Source of the DNA: Pseudoalteromonas umbrosa
Lineage (GTDB): Bacteria > Pseudomonadota > Gammaproteobacteria > Enterobacterales > Alteromonadaceae
Assembly: GCF_030125375.1 (NCBI RefSeq)
Contig: NZ_JASJUU010000001.1
Span: forward strand, 1,409,354-1,473,353
DNA length: 64,000 nucleotides
Reading direction: 5' to 3'
Below, piece by piece: positions 35,256-44,640 of this stretch. Under the pieces are notes generated by a model. The model did not search any database. It was not told where the DNA came from and saw nothing but the letters and a program-made list of their open reading frames with translations. Numbering within the stretch: position 1 is the first letter of the stretch; the number at the start of each line of letters is the position of its first letter. The position numbers and the translations under genes are program-made.

Positions 35256-35669
35256 TTACGGCTTTATCTTCTGATCCAACAATGCCTGTTTAATAAACAC
35301 ACCAAACCCAATACCAAGTGTATATGACACTAGATCGCTCACTTTAAAACCAAACCCAAACACCAACCCGCCAAGCTTGGTATGCCTTATTGTATTTAAC
35401 CAGTCGCCTTGATAAAGCTGAGAGAACTCTATCGTATAAGCAAACAATAATGCGATCATAGCTAACTGCATATTGGTAAACTTGGGCTTTAATGTACATA
35501 TTAGCCAAAATACCATTAGTGCCCACAAACAATCCCCAAGGTAAAGATGGACCCACTGAGGAAAATCCAACATGCTCGTTCTGGTTACAAGGCCAAGTGA
35601 CATAGTTAATATAGTTAAAACTACATAAAGCCCATGCACCTTAACTTTTTGCTCTGTTTTAAACTCCAT
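35256..35669 (-). CDS. DUF2809-family membrane protein
   Basis: 137 residues with AGGAG before the ATG. Four helices. The family pattern is clear: 'GLVTRTSMLDFPQWVHLYLG' and 'DCLWALMVFWLICTLKP' near the start, 'YTIEFSQLYQGDWLNTIRHT' in the middle, and 'GLVFGFGFKVSDLVSYTLGI' at the end. DUF2809 proteins are inner-membrane proteins without a known role, some linked to VanZ-like folds. Single gene. Confidence 0.8.
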   Translation of the reverse strand: MEFKTEQKVKVHGLYVVLTILTMSLGLVTRTSMLDFPQWVHLYLGDCLWALMVFWLICTLKPKFTNMQLAMIALLFAYTIEFSQLYQGDWLNTIRHTKLGGLVFGFGFKVSDLVSYTLGIGFGVFIKQALLDQKIKP

Positions 35670-35759
35670 TTTTTATTTAATCTCCTGATTTTTATACTGC
35701 TAATACAGATTAAAGGACACGATTATACCACTATCAATTTTGCAAGGCGTCTCCTAAAA

Positions 35760-36632
35760 TCACTGTTCGGAGTGTTTAGCTAACCAATCTAAACATATTT
35801 GCCAAAGTACCTCTGATCTGCGGCTGAAAAACTTCATATGACCAATTTCTTTCAAACCAAACTCTTTGGGGTTTAAAGTTAAAGTTTCTGCTTTCGTGTT
35901 AGGACTTACAGACATCATGTCCCGCACATTCTTATCATTTGCAATAAAATCGTCCACAGCATTCACCCACATAGCGGGAAAAGTCAGTTCTGAAAAGTAG
36001 TGCTTGTCTATAGTTTTACCAAATGCGGTTTTCACATAGCCTTTTCCATTACACCAAGTACGCCACTGCTTTGACACAGCTGAAGGCAATGGCTCTCCCA
36101 TGCCAAACCACTGCGACTTGGTATGACCAAAAATTAAATTAGAAAACGGAATAAACACATTCATAAAAAAATGTGATTTAACTTGATCCCGCAACTTCAT
36201 ATTAAGCAAACGCCCCGATGAGCTCGCAATATTAAACATTGAATGGAGCTTCAATGCGTTAGATGCCAAACCAACTAACTGTCCACCAGCACTGTGGCCA
36301 ATTAAATGATAATTGGAGTCAGGGAATTCAGATATTAGCGCAGCAATGGCGGCCTGCTGATCAAACTGCCCCCAACTTTGTAATGTCGCGTCATGATCAC
36401 TGATATCACCTTGTAATGATTGCCCAATTCCACGATTATCATAAGTTAAAACGCCATAACCATTGGCAGCCAAAAACTCTGCAAAAGCGGTATAAAATTG
36501 TCGTTTTATCCCAGTAGCAGGACCAATTAAAACGGCACCTTTTAATGTACCTTTGGGTAAATACACCGTTGCAGATAGTCGGTATTTATCCTCACAGTGC
36601 ACTGTGATTTCTCGACATACAATAAATGGCAT
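35760..36632 (-). CDS. Alpha/beta-hydrolase, serine-aminopeptidase-like
   Basis: About 290 residues from the ATG at 36632; a longer frame from a TTG at 36707 has no better ribosome site and adds residues not expected in relatives. 'AVLIGPATGIKRQFYTAFAE', 'YGVLTYDNRGIGQS', the nucleophile elbow 'HLIGHSAGGQLVGLAS', Asp in 'MWVNAVDDFIAND' and His in 'LKEIGHMKFFS' give a complete Ser-Asp-His triad. No signal peptide, so it is cytoplasmic. Relatives are annotated as lysophospholipase or esterase-like hydrolases; the substrate is unknown. Confidence 0.85.
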   Translation of the reverse strand: MPFIVCREITVHCEDKYRLSATVYLPKGTLKGAVLIGPATGIKRQFYTAFAEFLAANGYGVLTYDNRGIGQSLQGDISDHDATLQSWGQFDQQAAIAALISEFPDSNYHLIGHSAGGQLVGLASNALKLHSMFNIASSSGRLLNMKLRDQVKSHFFMNVFIPFSNLIFGHTKSQWFGMGEPLPSAVSKQWRTWCNGKGYVKTAFGKTIDKHYFSELTFPAMWVNAVDDFIANDKNVRDMMSVSPNTKAETLTLNPKEFGLKEIGHMKFFSRRSEVLWQICLDWLAKHSEQ

Positions 36633-36816
36633 AGTTGCAATAAATGAAGAAATATATGCTGACAGCTTACAACTGGTAGAACCAGTTAGCAAGCCATAAA
36701 AGCCCAACTTAGAGTTTAAACTCTAAAATATAGATTGATAAAATACTAACTTCAAAAATAGGTATGTTTTTAAAACACTGACCATCTCTTGGCTAAGTAT
36801 AAAAGTGCATTTTCAG

Positions 36817-37182
36817 TTAAACATGACGTGCGTGCTGCACACCATCCAACCTTTTACTCCAATTGCCATTATGCTCGGCGTCACAGGCTTCTTCTGTATC
36901 AAATAAAATACGCTTGCTAATGCCTTTAACCTTTATGTTGTGTGCTGTTAACTTGCTCTCAATAGCCGACTTAAACCCAGCACCTTTATCGTCGCCCATT
37001 GCCAAGTTTAAGCTCTCTTGATTATCAAAAATACATACGACCGTTAAGCTGTCGGGAAAGTTTTGAAAATTGACCACATGAGTTAACCACTCAAACCCCT
37101 TATATACCTTCAAAGCGTCTTCACACGCTTCTGTCAAGGCAGCTACAATGGCTTTTTCTAATTTCTTATCTGATTTGCGCAT
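36817..37182 (-). CDS. Conserved hypothetical protein (often mislabelled Fis-family regulator)
   Basis: 121 residues, GAGG ribosome site. Sequence blocks such as 'EACEDALKVYKGFEWLTHVV' and 'FPDSLTVVCIFDNQESL', followed by a C-terminal Cys/His-containing 'FDTEEACDAEHNGNWSKRL', are shared with a small protein conserved in Vibrio, Shewanella and Pseudoalteromonas. Databases often name it Fis family, but I see no Fis-like helix-turn-helix. The fold looks alpha/beta and cytoplasmic. Function unknown. Confidence 0.7.
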   Translation of the reverse strand: MRKSDKKLEKAIVAALTEACEDALKVYKGFEWLTHVVNFQNFPDSLTVVCIFDNQESLNLAMGDDKGAGFKSAIESKLTAHNIKVKGISKRILFDTEEACDAEHNGNWSKRLDGVQHARHV

Positions 37183-37704
37183 AATCTTAGATGCAACCTC
37201 TAAACTACAGCCGAAGCATTAAACACAATAGAGGCTAATTATCGAACTGGTATAAAATAAACTCACGATATCTTAGCGCCGTTTAATCTAATTGTTAAGC
37301 GCTTCTGCTTTTATTCAACAAGACAGCAATACCTATACCATGCTCCTTGCTTCATTAAATAAAGTAGCTCAATTTATATTTTTTGCTCGTCAACTCTAAA
37401 ACTTTCCCTCTCATAATTAGGAGATGTTAACTGCGTATTTTTAAATAAAACCAGGTTCTAGAGATATCAAATAACAATTACTCGAACAGAAAAATAACAC
37501 TCAAAAATCAATGTAAATAGTTTCAAGTACGAAAGTATCTTCATAAATCAAACCTGAATTCATTAAATATTAGTTATAAATATGATCAAACCCATTTAAC
37601 AAATACTTAATAAAAGATAAACTCAATTAAAACATTTTATGGGTACTATTTTTCTATCAACAGGCACCAAATCATAAGTTAACTAAATTTTATAAGGATA
37701 AAAA
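37183..37704. other. AT-rich intergenic region
   Basis: 522 bases between divergent genes. Apart from the TAAGGATAA ribosome site before the ATG at 37705, I see no gene, repeat or strong hairpin. Confidence 0.35.
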
Positions 37705-38181
37705 ATGAAAAAATTACTTACTGCACTTGCCCTAACGGCTCTATCTACCTCAGCAATGGCAACAACCGCTACAATTTACTCGTATGACCAAGTATTAAAC
37801 GCACCTGAAGTTGCAGACCCTACTATATACGCACATGTTGATGTAGTTAAAATGGTGGCTGTTTCTGAGTTCGATTTTGATAACAATAATGCGTTATTAA
37901 TCCCAGGTGTACAATATGATGAGCATGGTTTCATTTACTATACAGGCGAAGGAAGCCAACCTCGTGAGGTTTTATCTGGCGAAGTTGTACTGAACCTAGA
38001 GTGTAACTTTAGTAAAGAGCCAGAGCGTGCTGGTTTTAAAGGTATGGCATCTATTGCTATTACATTAGAGCCTGGTGCTGAATATGAGCTATATGCTGTT
38101 CATGATTCAAAAGCAATGGGATGGTTTGGCGCACCGAAAACAAACTTTTACCGCTGTGTACCAGGTATTAGAAAGCGCTAA
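37705..38181 (+). CDS. Exported protein of unknown function
   Basis: 158 residues with an AAGGATAA ribosome site and a clear signal peptide (MKKLLTALALTALSTSAMA). The mature part is acidic and beta-rich ('VDVVKMVAVSEFDFDNNNAL', 'GEVVLNLECNFSKEPERAGF', 'GAEYELYAVHDSKAMGWFGA') and has two cysteines that could pair. No family recognised. It stands alone with a long AT-rich 5' region and a weak hairpin downstream. Confidence 0.7.
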   Translation: MKKLLTALALTALSTSAMATTATIYSYDQVLNAPEVADPTIYAHVDVVKMVAVSEFDFDNNNALLIPGVQYDEHGFIYYTGEGSQPREVLSGEVVLNLECNFSKEPERAGFKGMASIAITLEPGAEYELYAVHDSKAMGWFGAPKTNFYRCVPGIRKR

Positions 38182-38214
38182 TTTCAGATAAGCCCTGTTG
38201 AATAAAGTATTAAT

Positions 38215-38244
38215 AAAAGGGAGAGTAAGTATTTCTTTCCCTTT
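38215..38244 (+). terminator. Weak terminator-like hairpin
   Basis: AAAGGGA ... TCCCTTT, 7-bp stem with a 15-base loop, 34 bases after the stop of the exported protein. No long T tail. Confidence 0.35.
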
Positions 38245-38436
38245 ACTCAGCAGGTGTAGTGACTTAAATAAACGTCTTAAAACCATCAATATAAGGTGGA
38301 AAGCAAGTTAGACCGTTCACTCTTTATATCTCTGGGTAAATCAACTCCTAAGCCCACCCGCTAAATATCTTCGTTGTCAGTCTGCTCCGAGTTTAAAATC
38401 TTCAAGGAGCACATTGTGAAATAAACAAACCGATAT

Positions 38437-39579
38437 CTACAACTTTGCTTTTAGTTCTTTAACTTTTTCAGCAAATTTATCAGCCTCACCGTAACCTGTT
38501 TCTTTTGAGAGTGTATAAGCTTGCTCATATACTTTTATCGCTTCTTTCACTTGCTTATTTTTTTCTAAAGCTTCAGCCAACCAAACATAATTTTGCGGGT
38601 ATTTATTCATGATGTAAGCTTCAGCATTACGTCTAAACACAGTAACAGCACCAGCATAGTTTTCCTGCTTCATTAACTCTAGGGCCAAAGGCACATATAT
38701 TTCTTGAGGCTGCTTCGCTGCTTGACCATATTTTTTCATAATGTCTGCTTCATGGGCTAAGAATTTCTCACTGCTAAAGTCATCCATAATCGCCTGAGGA
38801 AGCCTCATGTCTGAAAAGATAAATTTAAGCGCAAAATAGTTGTTAAGCAGTGGTGCCGACATATGTCCTTCATCATCAAACTCTTCATGTTTCCAACGAA
38901 CACCTTTAGGTGTTGTAGTTTCAAGCTCTTTGACAAATCGCTTCAACGAATGACGGTTACCATCTTCTTTTCCAACACCAAAGTACAATGCTTTATCTAA
39001 CGCATCAGAAGCGCTTAAAAATGCTTGAAAGTCTTTCACTGGCTCTTCTTTATTCCACCAAAATGCGGGACCCATCACTATGTAGGCATCAAACAAATCT
39101 GGCGATTCCATCAATGTATAAGCGGCAAACAACCCAGCTAGGGAATGACCTTCCAACACGCTAAAATCATTTGTTCTATATGTATTGTTGATATATGGAA
39201 TGAGTTCTTTACTCAAAAAATTCAAAAAAGTTTTCGCTCCACCACTCTCCTCAACACCAACCATTTTTGTAGGGCTGAAATCCTTCATGCGGTTTTCACT
39301 TTTGATCCCAACAATAATACTGGGCGGCATGCTACCAACGCGTGTTAAAACATCAACACTCCCCACTACATGTTTTAGATTTTGAACACCATCCAATAGG
39401 TAGATCACGGGATAAGCGGCTTTTGAGGCGTCATATCCATCCGGCAGAGAGACCACTACTGTTCTCTGCTCTTTTAGTATTTTTGATTCAAATTCAAAGC
39501 TTTTTGCAATACTGACTTGCGATTGTGCATGTACGCTAAACTGCAACAACAGCAAAAAGATAAGGGCCACTCTAATCAC
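38437..39579 (-). CDS. Exported esterase (Fes/BesA/esterase-D-like) with a C-terminal TPR-like tail
   Basis: 380 residues starting at GTG behind AAGGAG, signal peptide about 1-18. 'RTVVVSLPDGYDASKAAYPV' and 'IYLLDGVQNLKHVVG' open the esterase fold; the nucleophile is in 'SVLEGHSLAGLFAAYTLME'; a C-terminal 'DDEGHMSAPLLN' carries the His. After about residue 285, helical repeats ('ENYAGAVTVFRRNAEAYIMN', 'AEALEKNKQVKEAIKVYEQA') resemble tetratricopeptide units. This combination is common in secreted putative enterochelin-esterase-like proteins of marine bacteria. True siderophore hydrolysis is not implied; no siderophore genes are nearby. Confidence 0.87.
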   Translation of the reverse strand: MIRVALIFLLLLQFSVHAQSQVSIAKSFEFESKILKEQRTVVVSLPDGYDASKAAYPVIYLLDGVQNLKHVVGSVDVLTRVGSMPPSIIVGIKSENRMKDFSPTKMVGVEESGGAKTFLNFLSKELIPYINNTYRTNDFSVLEGHSLAGLFAAYTLMESPDLFDAYIVMGPAFWWNKEEPVKDFQAFLSASDALDKALYFGVGKEDGNRHSLKRFVKELETTTPKGVRWKHEEFDDEGHMSAPLLNNYFALKFIFSDMRLPQAIMDDFSSEKFLAHEADIMKKYGQAAKQPQEIYVPLALELMKQENYAGAVTVFRRNAEAYIMNKYPQNYVWLAEALEKNKQVKEAIKVYEQAYTLSKETGYGEADKFAEKVKELKAKL

Positions 39580-39989
39580 TCTATATATCTCCTTGATTTA
39601 TTTTGATTATTCCACCGTACCAATAAAGCCAAGTTGATAAGCTACTTTGTCCATTTTCAAAAGTTCCACTACTCACCTTTTTGTATGAATCCAATAGAAA
39701 AACAATGAGCTTTGATTACAGTTACTTACTTCTTTGATTTATCAAGTTTAGTGAATATTCGGAGTATAGAGCCTAACTGCATGATAAAGTTCCTTAAAAA
39801 ATACAACAAACTAAATTTCAATGCTAAAAGCATATAGGATTTCTTTTTTCCAAACGAAACTATAAAAGAAGAAAGGACATGATTACTGAAATTATGAAAT
39901 ATTAAATGCCCAGACAATAGTAGTAATTTTACCCAGTAAGTAGTCATGGTAAGTTGGTCTCCCTTACCATGCTCATGCATTATTCTTAA
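39580..39989. other. Intergenic region with a weak open frame
   Basis: About 410 bases between two minus-strand genes. A minus-strand frame at 39726-39980 could encode up to 84 residues that are hydrophobic and basic, with an AAGGGAG-like site before an internal ATG, but the codon content and lack of any recognisable motif make it doubtful. Confidence 0.3.
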
Positions 39990-40913
39990 CTACCCTTTGA
40001 AGTAAGCCTCTTTCAACTCAGTGATGATTTGCGTGCTGACCCAATAAATATTTGATACATCATTTGGCTCGTTATATCTGGCAAAAAACAAATACTGACC
40101 ATCTGGCGATACTCTGGCCACTGTTTCTGAGTAAGGTGTATTGATACTCGTGCCTAAATTAATCGGTTTAGACCAACTACCATCAGCTTCTTTAAAGTAA
40201 ACAAATAAATCACTGTCTTTTCTCGCTTTATCGTCACGGTTTCTTGCGTTAACCAGTAAGTAGTCTTCATTTGGCGAGATGAATCCATGCAAGCCAAACT
40301 CAATGTCCATTGGCTTGGCCTTTAAAAACTGCCCATTTTCTTTTTGTGCGGTATACATTCTGCGCTCTGACATATTGGTAAAGATCATATCGCCATCAAT
40401 GCCCTGATTAAAATCAGAGAGTCGCCCCGTGTTAAGTGGTGATTCAAAACGCTTTGCTTCACTGAGACCTCCATCTTCTCTGGTGACATACCAAATACCA
40501 GACTCTTTAGAGTCAGGGCTTCTGCCGGTAAAGTACACTCGCTCTTCATTTAAACTTGCGTAAGGAACGAGCTCATACTCCATCTTTCCGCCAGTAAAAC
40601 CAGCTTCTTTTGGTTTTGTCCAGTACCCGTTCTCAATCTTTGAGTACATAATTTTAGGGCTTGTATCCACCCCATCAATCACATCTAATGCAGTAAAGTA
40701 CATCTCTTTTAAATCTGGAGAAAAAGAGATACCAAATTCATAACGACCTTCAATTGACACTGTATTTGCTGCAAATACCTCTGGCGTTAACCCTGGCGTT
40801 TTTTGACCAAACCAATCCCCTTTTAGAGCAGAAAATGAGGCGGCTACACTCACATTGCACATCATTGTCGCCGCAATACATATCACACTTGAAACTGATT
40901 TAATTTTATTCAT
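39990..40913 (-). CDS. Exported PD40/TolB-like beta-propeller protein
   Basis: 307 residues, AAGGATAAAA ribosome site, signal peptide about 1-24. The mature start 'GDWFGQKTPGLTPEVFAANT' is followed by PD40 repeats: 'YEFGISFSPDLKEMYFTALD', 'YASLNEERVYFTGRSPDSKE', 'HGFISPNEDYLLVNARNRDD', 'ARVSPDGQYLFFARYNEPND'. Each S-P-D/N-x-x-x-x-Y-F unit is one propeller blade. It is a paralogue of the protein at 43003-43848. Such proteins are probably scaffold or ligand-binding; no enzyme site is visible. Confidence 0.85.
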   Translation of the reverse strand: MNKIKSVSSVICIAATMMCNVSVAASFSALKGDWFGQKTPGLTPEVFAANTVSIEGRYEFGISFSPDLKEMYFTALDVIDGVDTSPKIMYSKIENGYWTKPKEAGFTGGKMEYELVPYASLNEERVYFTGRSPDSKESGIWYVTREDGGLSEAKRFESPLNTGRLSDFNQGIDGDMIFTNMSERRMYTAQKENGQFLKAKPMDIEFGLHGFISPNEDYLLVNARNRDDKARKDSDLFVYFKEADGSWSKPINLGTSINTPYSETVARVSPDGQYLFFARYNEPNDVSNIYWVSTQIITELKEAYFKG

Positions 40914-41403
40914 GGTTTTATCCTTTACTTCTTGTCACTCGAAAATCAACTTAGGTTTCCAAGTTTACTTTGCATTTTGTTTTACCACTCTGGCCAGTCG
41001 CACTCATGCAAGTGTTTACCAGAAAAAACAGAGCAGATTTAATTTTTATTTATTATCAAGTAAGTAGCTTTCAATTCACTGAAGCCAATTTACCAACTTT
41101 AATCGATATGTGGTGTAAACTAATGTAAAACATGGAAGCGCTTTCACGGTGAAGAGAGCATTAATCAATGGCTGGGCCGAGCCCATCATTGTAAATAGAT
41201 ATGAGACACAGGAAGTATAAACAAATGTAAAGTGGTCGATCCCAAAGTATCGACCTAACAATAAAGCTGACTTGATAAAGTCCACAACTTACTATTAATA
41301 AGTAACAAAAAGCATAAATATAAAACGAAACGCTTTATTGCCGACCATTGGTTTCAAAAGCGTCTTTAAGTACACGATAAATTTATGATCAATGGGCAAG
41401 TCC
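40914..41403. other. Intergenic region
   Basis: 490 bases without a supported gene. A 69-codon minus-strand frame (41076-41285) lacks a ribosome site and family features. A 7-bp hairpin GGTCGAT / ATCGACC lies at 41234-41255 without a T tail. Confidence 0.35.
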
Positions 41404-41973
41404 TTAAACCTTGTTTAAAATACCCAAGACACCAAAAAAAGCAGCCATAGGCACAACTGTTGTGGCATCAATGGCAACGGCGACTGGAGTCACGACGATT
41501 TTACCCACTCTAGTAACCCCACTTTCAGGCATTTCAATCACAACATAATGATCATCCGCTAAGGTTTGAAAAGGAAAGTCTCCTTCAACATCATAGCGCT
41601 TACCTTTTAAATTAAACTCCAGCGCTACATTGCCATGCTGATCAAATGGGATGTTATTTACCGCTAGCATTTTCTTATCTGCAACCCTATTAGACACTAA
41701 TTTAAGTGTACCTGTGAGCTGGTTGTTCCTATCGATTTTGAAGCCACTATACGTAGGAATAAATTCAATATGTCTGCTTACTTCTAATGAACTTGTCAGT
41801 AAATCACCAGCCTCAAAAACATAGCTGTATTTTGTGCCAGTAATTAATAGCAACTTTTTATCACTAGCCGCGTAAAAGCCGGTAACTTTCTCTTGATAGC
41901 TGGGTGAATGCCATAACTGTGCAGTACAGCCAGAGAGAATCACCATTACAAACATGATAAAACTGAATTTCAT
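41404..41973 (-). CDS. Lipoprotein of unknown function
   Basis: 189 residues, AGGGAG ribosome site. The lipobox VILSGC places the lipidated residue at Cys16. The first half is predicted beta-rich ('QEKVTGFYAASDKKLLLITG', 'GFKIDRNNQLTGTLKLVSN') and a hydrophobic segment (about 160-185, 'VVTPVAVAIDATTVVPMAAF') near the C-terminus resembles the tail of YceK/YidQ-type small lipoproteins. The function is unknown. It lies between rnhA and a propeller gene on the same strand but has its own ribosome site and spacing. Confidence 0.7.
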   Translation of the reverse strand: MKFSFIMFVMVILSGCTAQLWHSPSYQEKVTGFYAASDKKLLLITGTKYSYVFEAGDLLTSSLEVSRHIEFIPTYSGFKIDRNNQLTGTLKLVSNRVADKKMLAVNNIPFDQHGNVALEFNLKGKRYDVEGDFPFQTLADDHYVVIEMPESGVTRVGKIVVTPVAVAIDATTVVPMAAFFGVLGILNKV

Positions 41974-42056
41974 TGTTCAATATCTCCCTATATTATTCTT
42001 ATCAGAAAATAGATTGCTTTTAATTAAATAAAATCATTGTATTAAAGAGTATGTGC

Positions 42057-42818
42057 CTAGCCAGCTCGCAAAGCCAATATGGAATCAATATTATCAATAC
42101 CTTCAAACTGATGTAGTGTCTCGCATTGACGCTCGATAGCAACAATTGACATCCGATCAGCAAGTTCATTACCCTCTATGCCAACATGCCCGTTGACATG
42201 ATGGATCTTAACCTTAGTCGCAATTTTTTGATAAATCTCAAAGGTCGGTTGGATAATATCTAAGTTCTTGATCTCACCATCGGACTTGGTCCAACCTTTT
42301 TTTTGCCAACCTATGGCCCATTTAGTAATACAATCAATCGCATATTTAGAGTCACAAAATATTCCAACAGTGTGCCCTTGTTCTAAATAACCAAGAGCAA
42401 CCACCAGTGCTTGCTTCAACCCTCGCAATTCAGCCGTATTGTTTGTGCCAACCGGCTGATAAAACCCATACCAAAGCTCAGCTAATTGATTGCTTTGATA
42501 AATAGCAAGCCCAGTTCCCGCTTCTCCAGGGTTCGGATCGCACGCACCATCAGTAAAGATTTTAAATTCATATGGCATAGTATCGATTTGCGCTTGCGTC
42601 ACCGGCGCTGGTTTTGGGGCTTTAGCACCTTTGCTTGCCGTACTTTTTTCACCTTGTAAATTAGATTTTTTACCAAACGCGGCTTCAGCTTCTGCTAACG
42701 ACGGAAAAGACTTATATCGAGCTCCCGCAAAGCCATCAACCAAAGATTTGCATTGCGTCCATGTCGTAAAGATCCCCGTTTCTCTGCCTTTCCAAACAAC
42801 ATAATATTTTTTAGCCAA
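42057..42818 (-). CDS. rnhA: Ribonuclease HI with N-terminal viroplasmin/RHBD domain
   Basis: 253 residues starting at TTG behind AGGAGAAAAG. Residues 1-50 ('KYYVVWKGRETGIFTTWTQC...YKSFPSLAEAEAAFG') form the RNA/DNA-hybrid-binding domain also found in eukaryotic RNase H1. A 30-residue Lys/Ala/Pro linker joins the catalytic domain, where the four acidic residues are present: Asp90 ('IFTDGACDPNPGEAG'), Glu130 ('NTAELRGLKQAL'), Asp156 ('IFCDSKYAID') and Asp221 ('GNELADRM'), with His211 in 'HHVNGHVGIEGN'. It removes RNA from RNA:DNA hybrids in the cytoplasm. This is the longer, hybrid-binding version and may be a second RNase HI in the genome. Confidence 0.95.
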   Translation of the reverse strand: MAKKYYVVWKGRETGIFTTWTQCKSLVDGFAGARYKSFPSLAEAEAAFGKKSNLQGEKSTASKGAKAPKPAPVTQAQIDTMPYEFKIFTDGACDPNPGEAGTGLAIYQSNQLAELWYGFYQPVGTNNTAELRGLKQALVVALGYLEQGHTVGIFCDSKYAIDCITKWAIGWQKKGWTKSDGEIKNLDIIQPTFEIYQKIATKVKIHHVNGHVGIEGNELADRMSIVAIERQCETLHQFEGIDNIDSILALRAG

Positions 42819-42952
42819 ACTTTTCTCCTAGCGCTCTTGAGGTGCAGGCTCCATTGTAGAGTATCTCAGCGAAAAAAAACGCATATATGCACGAGTAGAT
42901 GAAAAAACAGCGAATACTTTAACTATAAGGACAACAATTACACTAAAATGCA

Positions 42953-42977
42953 TAAAGGCGCTCCATAGGCGCCTTTA
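42953..42977 (-). terminator. Terminator-like hairpin after the second propeller gene
   Basis: Perfect 9-bp stem TAAAGGCGC / GCGCCTTTA with a 7-base loop, 26 bases beyond the stop at 43003 on the minus strand, followed by a short T stretch (ATGCATTTT). Confidence 0.6.
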
Positions 42978-43002
42978 TTCAACTAACAATATAATATGAC
43001 TG

Positions 43003-43848
43003 TTAACGCTTGGGCCTGAGATCATCAATGACTTTGGCATCCACCCACATAATATCCGAGTCATCTTCGCTAAATTTTCTGTTGAAAAATAAGTACTTTC
43101 CATCAGGAGATACCACAGCGCCTGTATCTGGTCCGGGCGTATTGATTTTATCTCCTAAGTTTATTGCATCACTCCATATACCATTTTCCAATTGAAAGCT
43201 CACATACAAGTCAGTCTTTCCATAGCCACCTTCTCTTTCACTGTCCCAAATAATGTAGCTTTCATCTGGTGCTACAAATGGATGCGCTGTCCATTTTCCT
43301 GAATTTATTTGTTTGCCAAACGCTTTGGGTGCCTCTCGTTTGCCATCAATCAAACGGGAGTATCGAATCGTACCTTTAACTTCTCGCTCATCAAAAACAT
43401 ACATACCCTTGTCTGATACGCTGATCACCATAATTGGTATCGATTTAAATGCCTTGCCAATACTTTTTGGTTCAGACCATTGTTCACCAATGCGGTCACG
43501 ATAGGTTCTGCCTGAATACATTTTCATACCATCAGCAGAAAAAGCGCCGCCAACGCCTGCTGGCAACTCTATTTCATGCCACTTCCCATCAATCAGCTTA
43601 AACATTAATTGCGTACTGGTTCGAGCCTCACGATTGTTTCTTGTAAAGTAATATTCAGTCATGTCTGGCGTAAATCTGCCAGTCCAATCGCGATGCTCTT
43701 TAGATACAATACCGGGCGCGAAAACTTCTGGCGTCTCGTCAGGTGGTGTTTGCCCAAAATAAGGGCCCGTAATATCTTTGGCAAATCCAGTAGCGCTAAA
43801 TATTAAACTTGATAAAAGTAGCGTGATTGAATAAGAGTAAAGCTTCAT
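43003..43848 (-). CDS. Exported PD40/TolB-like beta-propeller protein (paralogue)
   Basis: 281 residues, AAGGAAAAAAC ribosome site, signal peptide about 1-23. Begins 'GPYFGQTPPDETPEVFAPGI', like its paralogue at 39990-40913, and shares the final blades 'YVSFQLENGIWSDAINLGDK' and 'AVVSPDGKYLFFNRKFSEDD'. Blades of the type F-T-P-D-M-T-E-Y-Y-F and V-A-P-D-E-S-Y-I-I-W are clear. No catalytic motif. The two copies, only 2 kb apart and divergent in sequence, look like an old local duplication. Confidence 0.85.
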   Translation of the reverse strand: MKLYSYSITLLLSSLIFSATGFAKDITGPYFGQTPPDETPEVFAPGIVSKEHRDWTGRFTPDMTEYYFTRNNREARTSTQLMFKLIDGKWHEIELPAGVGGAFSADGMKMYSGRTYRDRIGEQWSEPKSIGKAFKSIPIMVISVSDKGMYVFDEREVKGTIRYSRLIDGKREAPKAFGKQINSGKWTAHPFVAPDESYIIWDSEREGGYGKTDLYVSFQLENGIWSDAINLGDKINTPGPDTGAVVSPDGKYLFFNRKFSEDDSDIMWVDAKVIDDLRPKR

Positions 43849-44640
43849 TGTTTTTTCCTTATTATTGGCTCAATTCGTTATCTCATCGAGGCCAAACTCG
43901 ATTAAGCAAATTCAGCGTATGCACTTCAAACAAAAAGCGCCTTACGTCTTTATGATTTCTCTTTGATTTTTCTTGAAAATCAGTTTGGAGCACACAACAG
44001 AAAATAATACGTATTTATATCAAATTGTTAATTACATTCCATCTGTAATAAGTTGGGAGCTGACATGTTGATTTTTCGAAGCTCTAACACAACCAGCTAG
44101 GTTCTCTTCGACCTAATCAACTCAATTTTCTGCGCATCTAACCAATCACTTGTTGCTCTCCAAACTCCCGTATGTGCGCGAAAAGTGAAATGTTCAAGTA
44201 AACAGAACCCACCGCGACTAAACTTCAATCAAGACTATGAAAATCAAAGATTAAAATCTTAAAGCCCAGAAAATCAACTTATGATCGTGATAATAATGAC
44301 ACTACACACGTGCCTAATAAAAATACTTTACACCCCGAGAATAAGCTCAGCATGAGTGACAAAAACAACATAAATATGTTGAATCGCTAAACCAAACTTG
44401 AGCAATATGAATGTGTAACAGCACGGCACATTATTAAAAGAAAAAGTACAAAAAGCTTAACTCAACAAGCAATCCAAAACTTTATAACTACAACCAACTT
44501 ATAAAACGCCCGTTTTCATCAAACTTTATCCTATTTATTGAACTAAATATAAAATATTTCATTTCATTATTTTTCAATAGCCAAATATCTCAATCAAACT
44601 ATGATGAATGAGCAATTATCAAACAAAAAAGGAAATTACA
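43849..44640. other. Long intergenic region with a short protein-like fragment
   Basis: About 790 bases. On the minus strand 44228-44097 there is a 43-codon open stretch with natural-looking composition, including 'CLLEHFTFRAHTGVWRATSD' and 'WLDAQKIELIRSKRT', but no ATG; it may be the end of a decayed gene. The remainder is AT-rich and must contain the promoter of the RiPP-like gene. No repeats or tRNA seen. Confidence 0.35.

Noticed and set aside
37183..37704. Riboswitch or leader RNA before the exported protein
   Set aside because: No stable hairpin series or known aptamer pattern was visible.
39726..39980. 84-codon hydrophobic and basic frame on the minus strand
   Set aside because: Could be a small membrane protein, but codon content and motif-free sequence do not support it enough to call a gene.
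41076..41285. 69-codon minus-strand frame in the gap after the first propeller gene
   Set aside because: No ribosome site, no recognisable motif and no neighbour support; probably chance.
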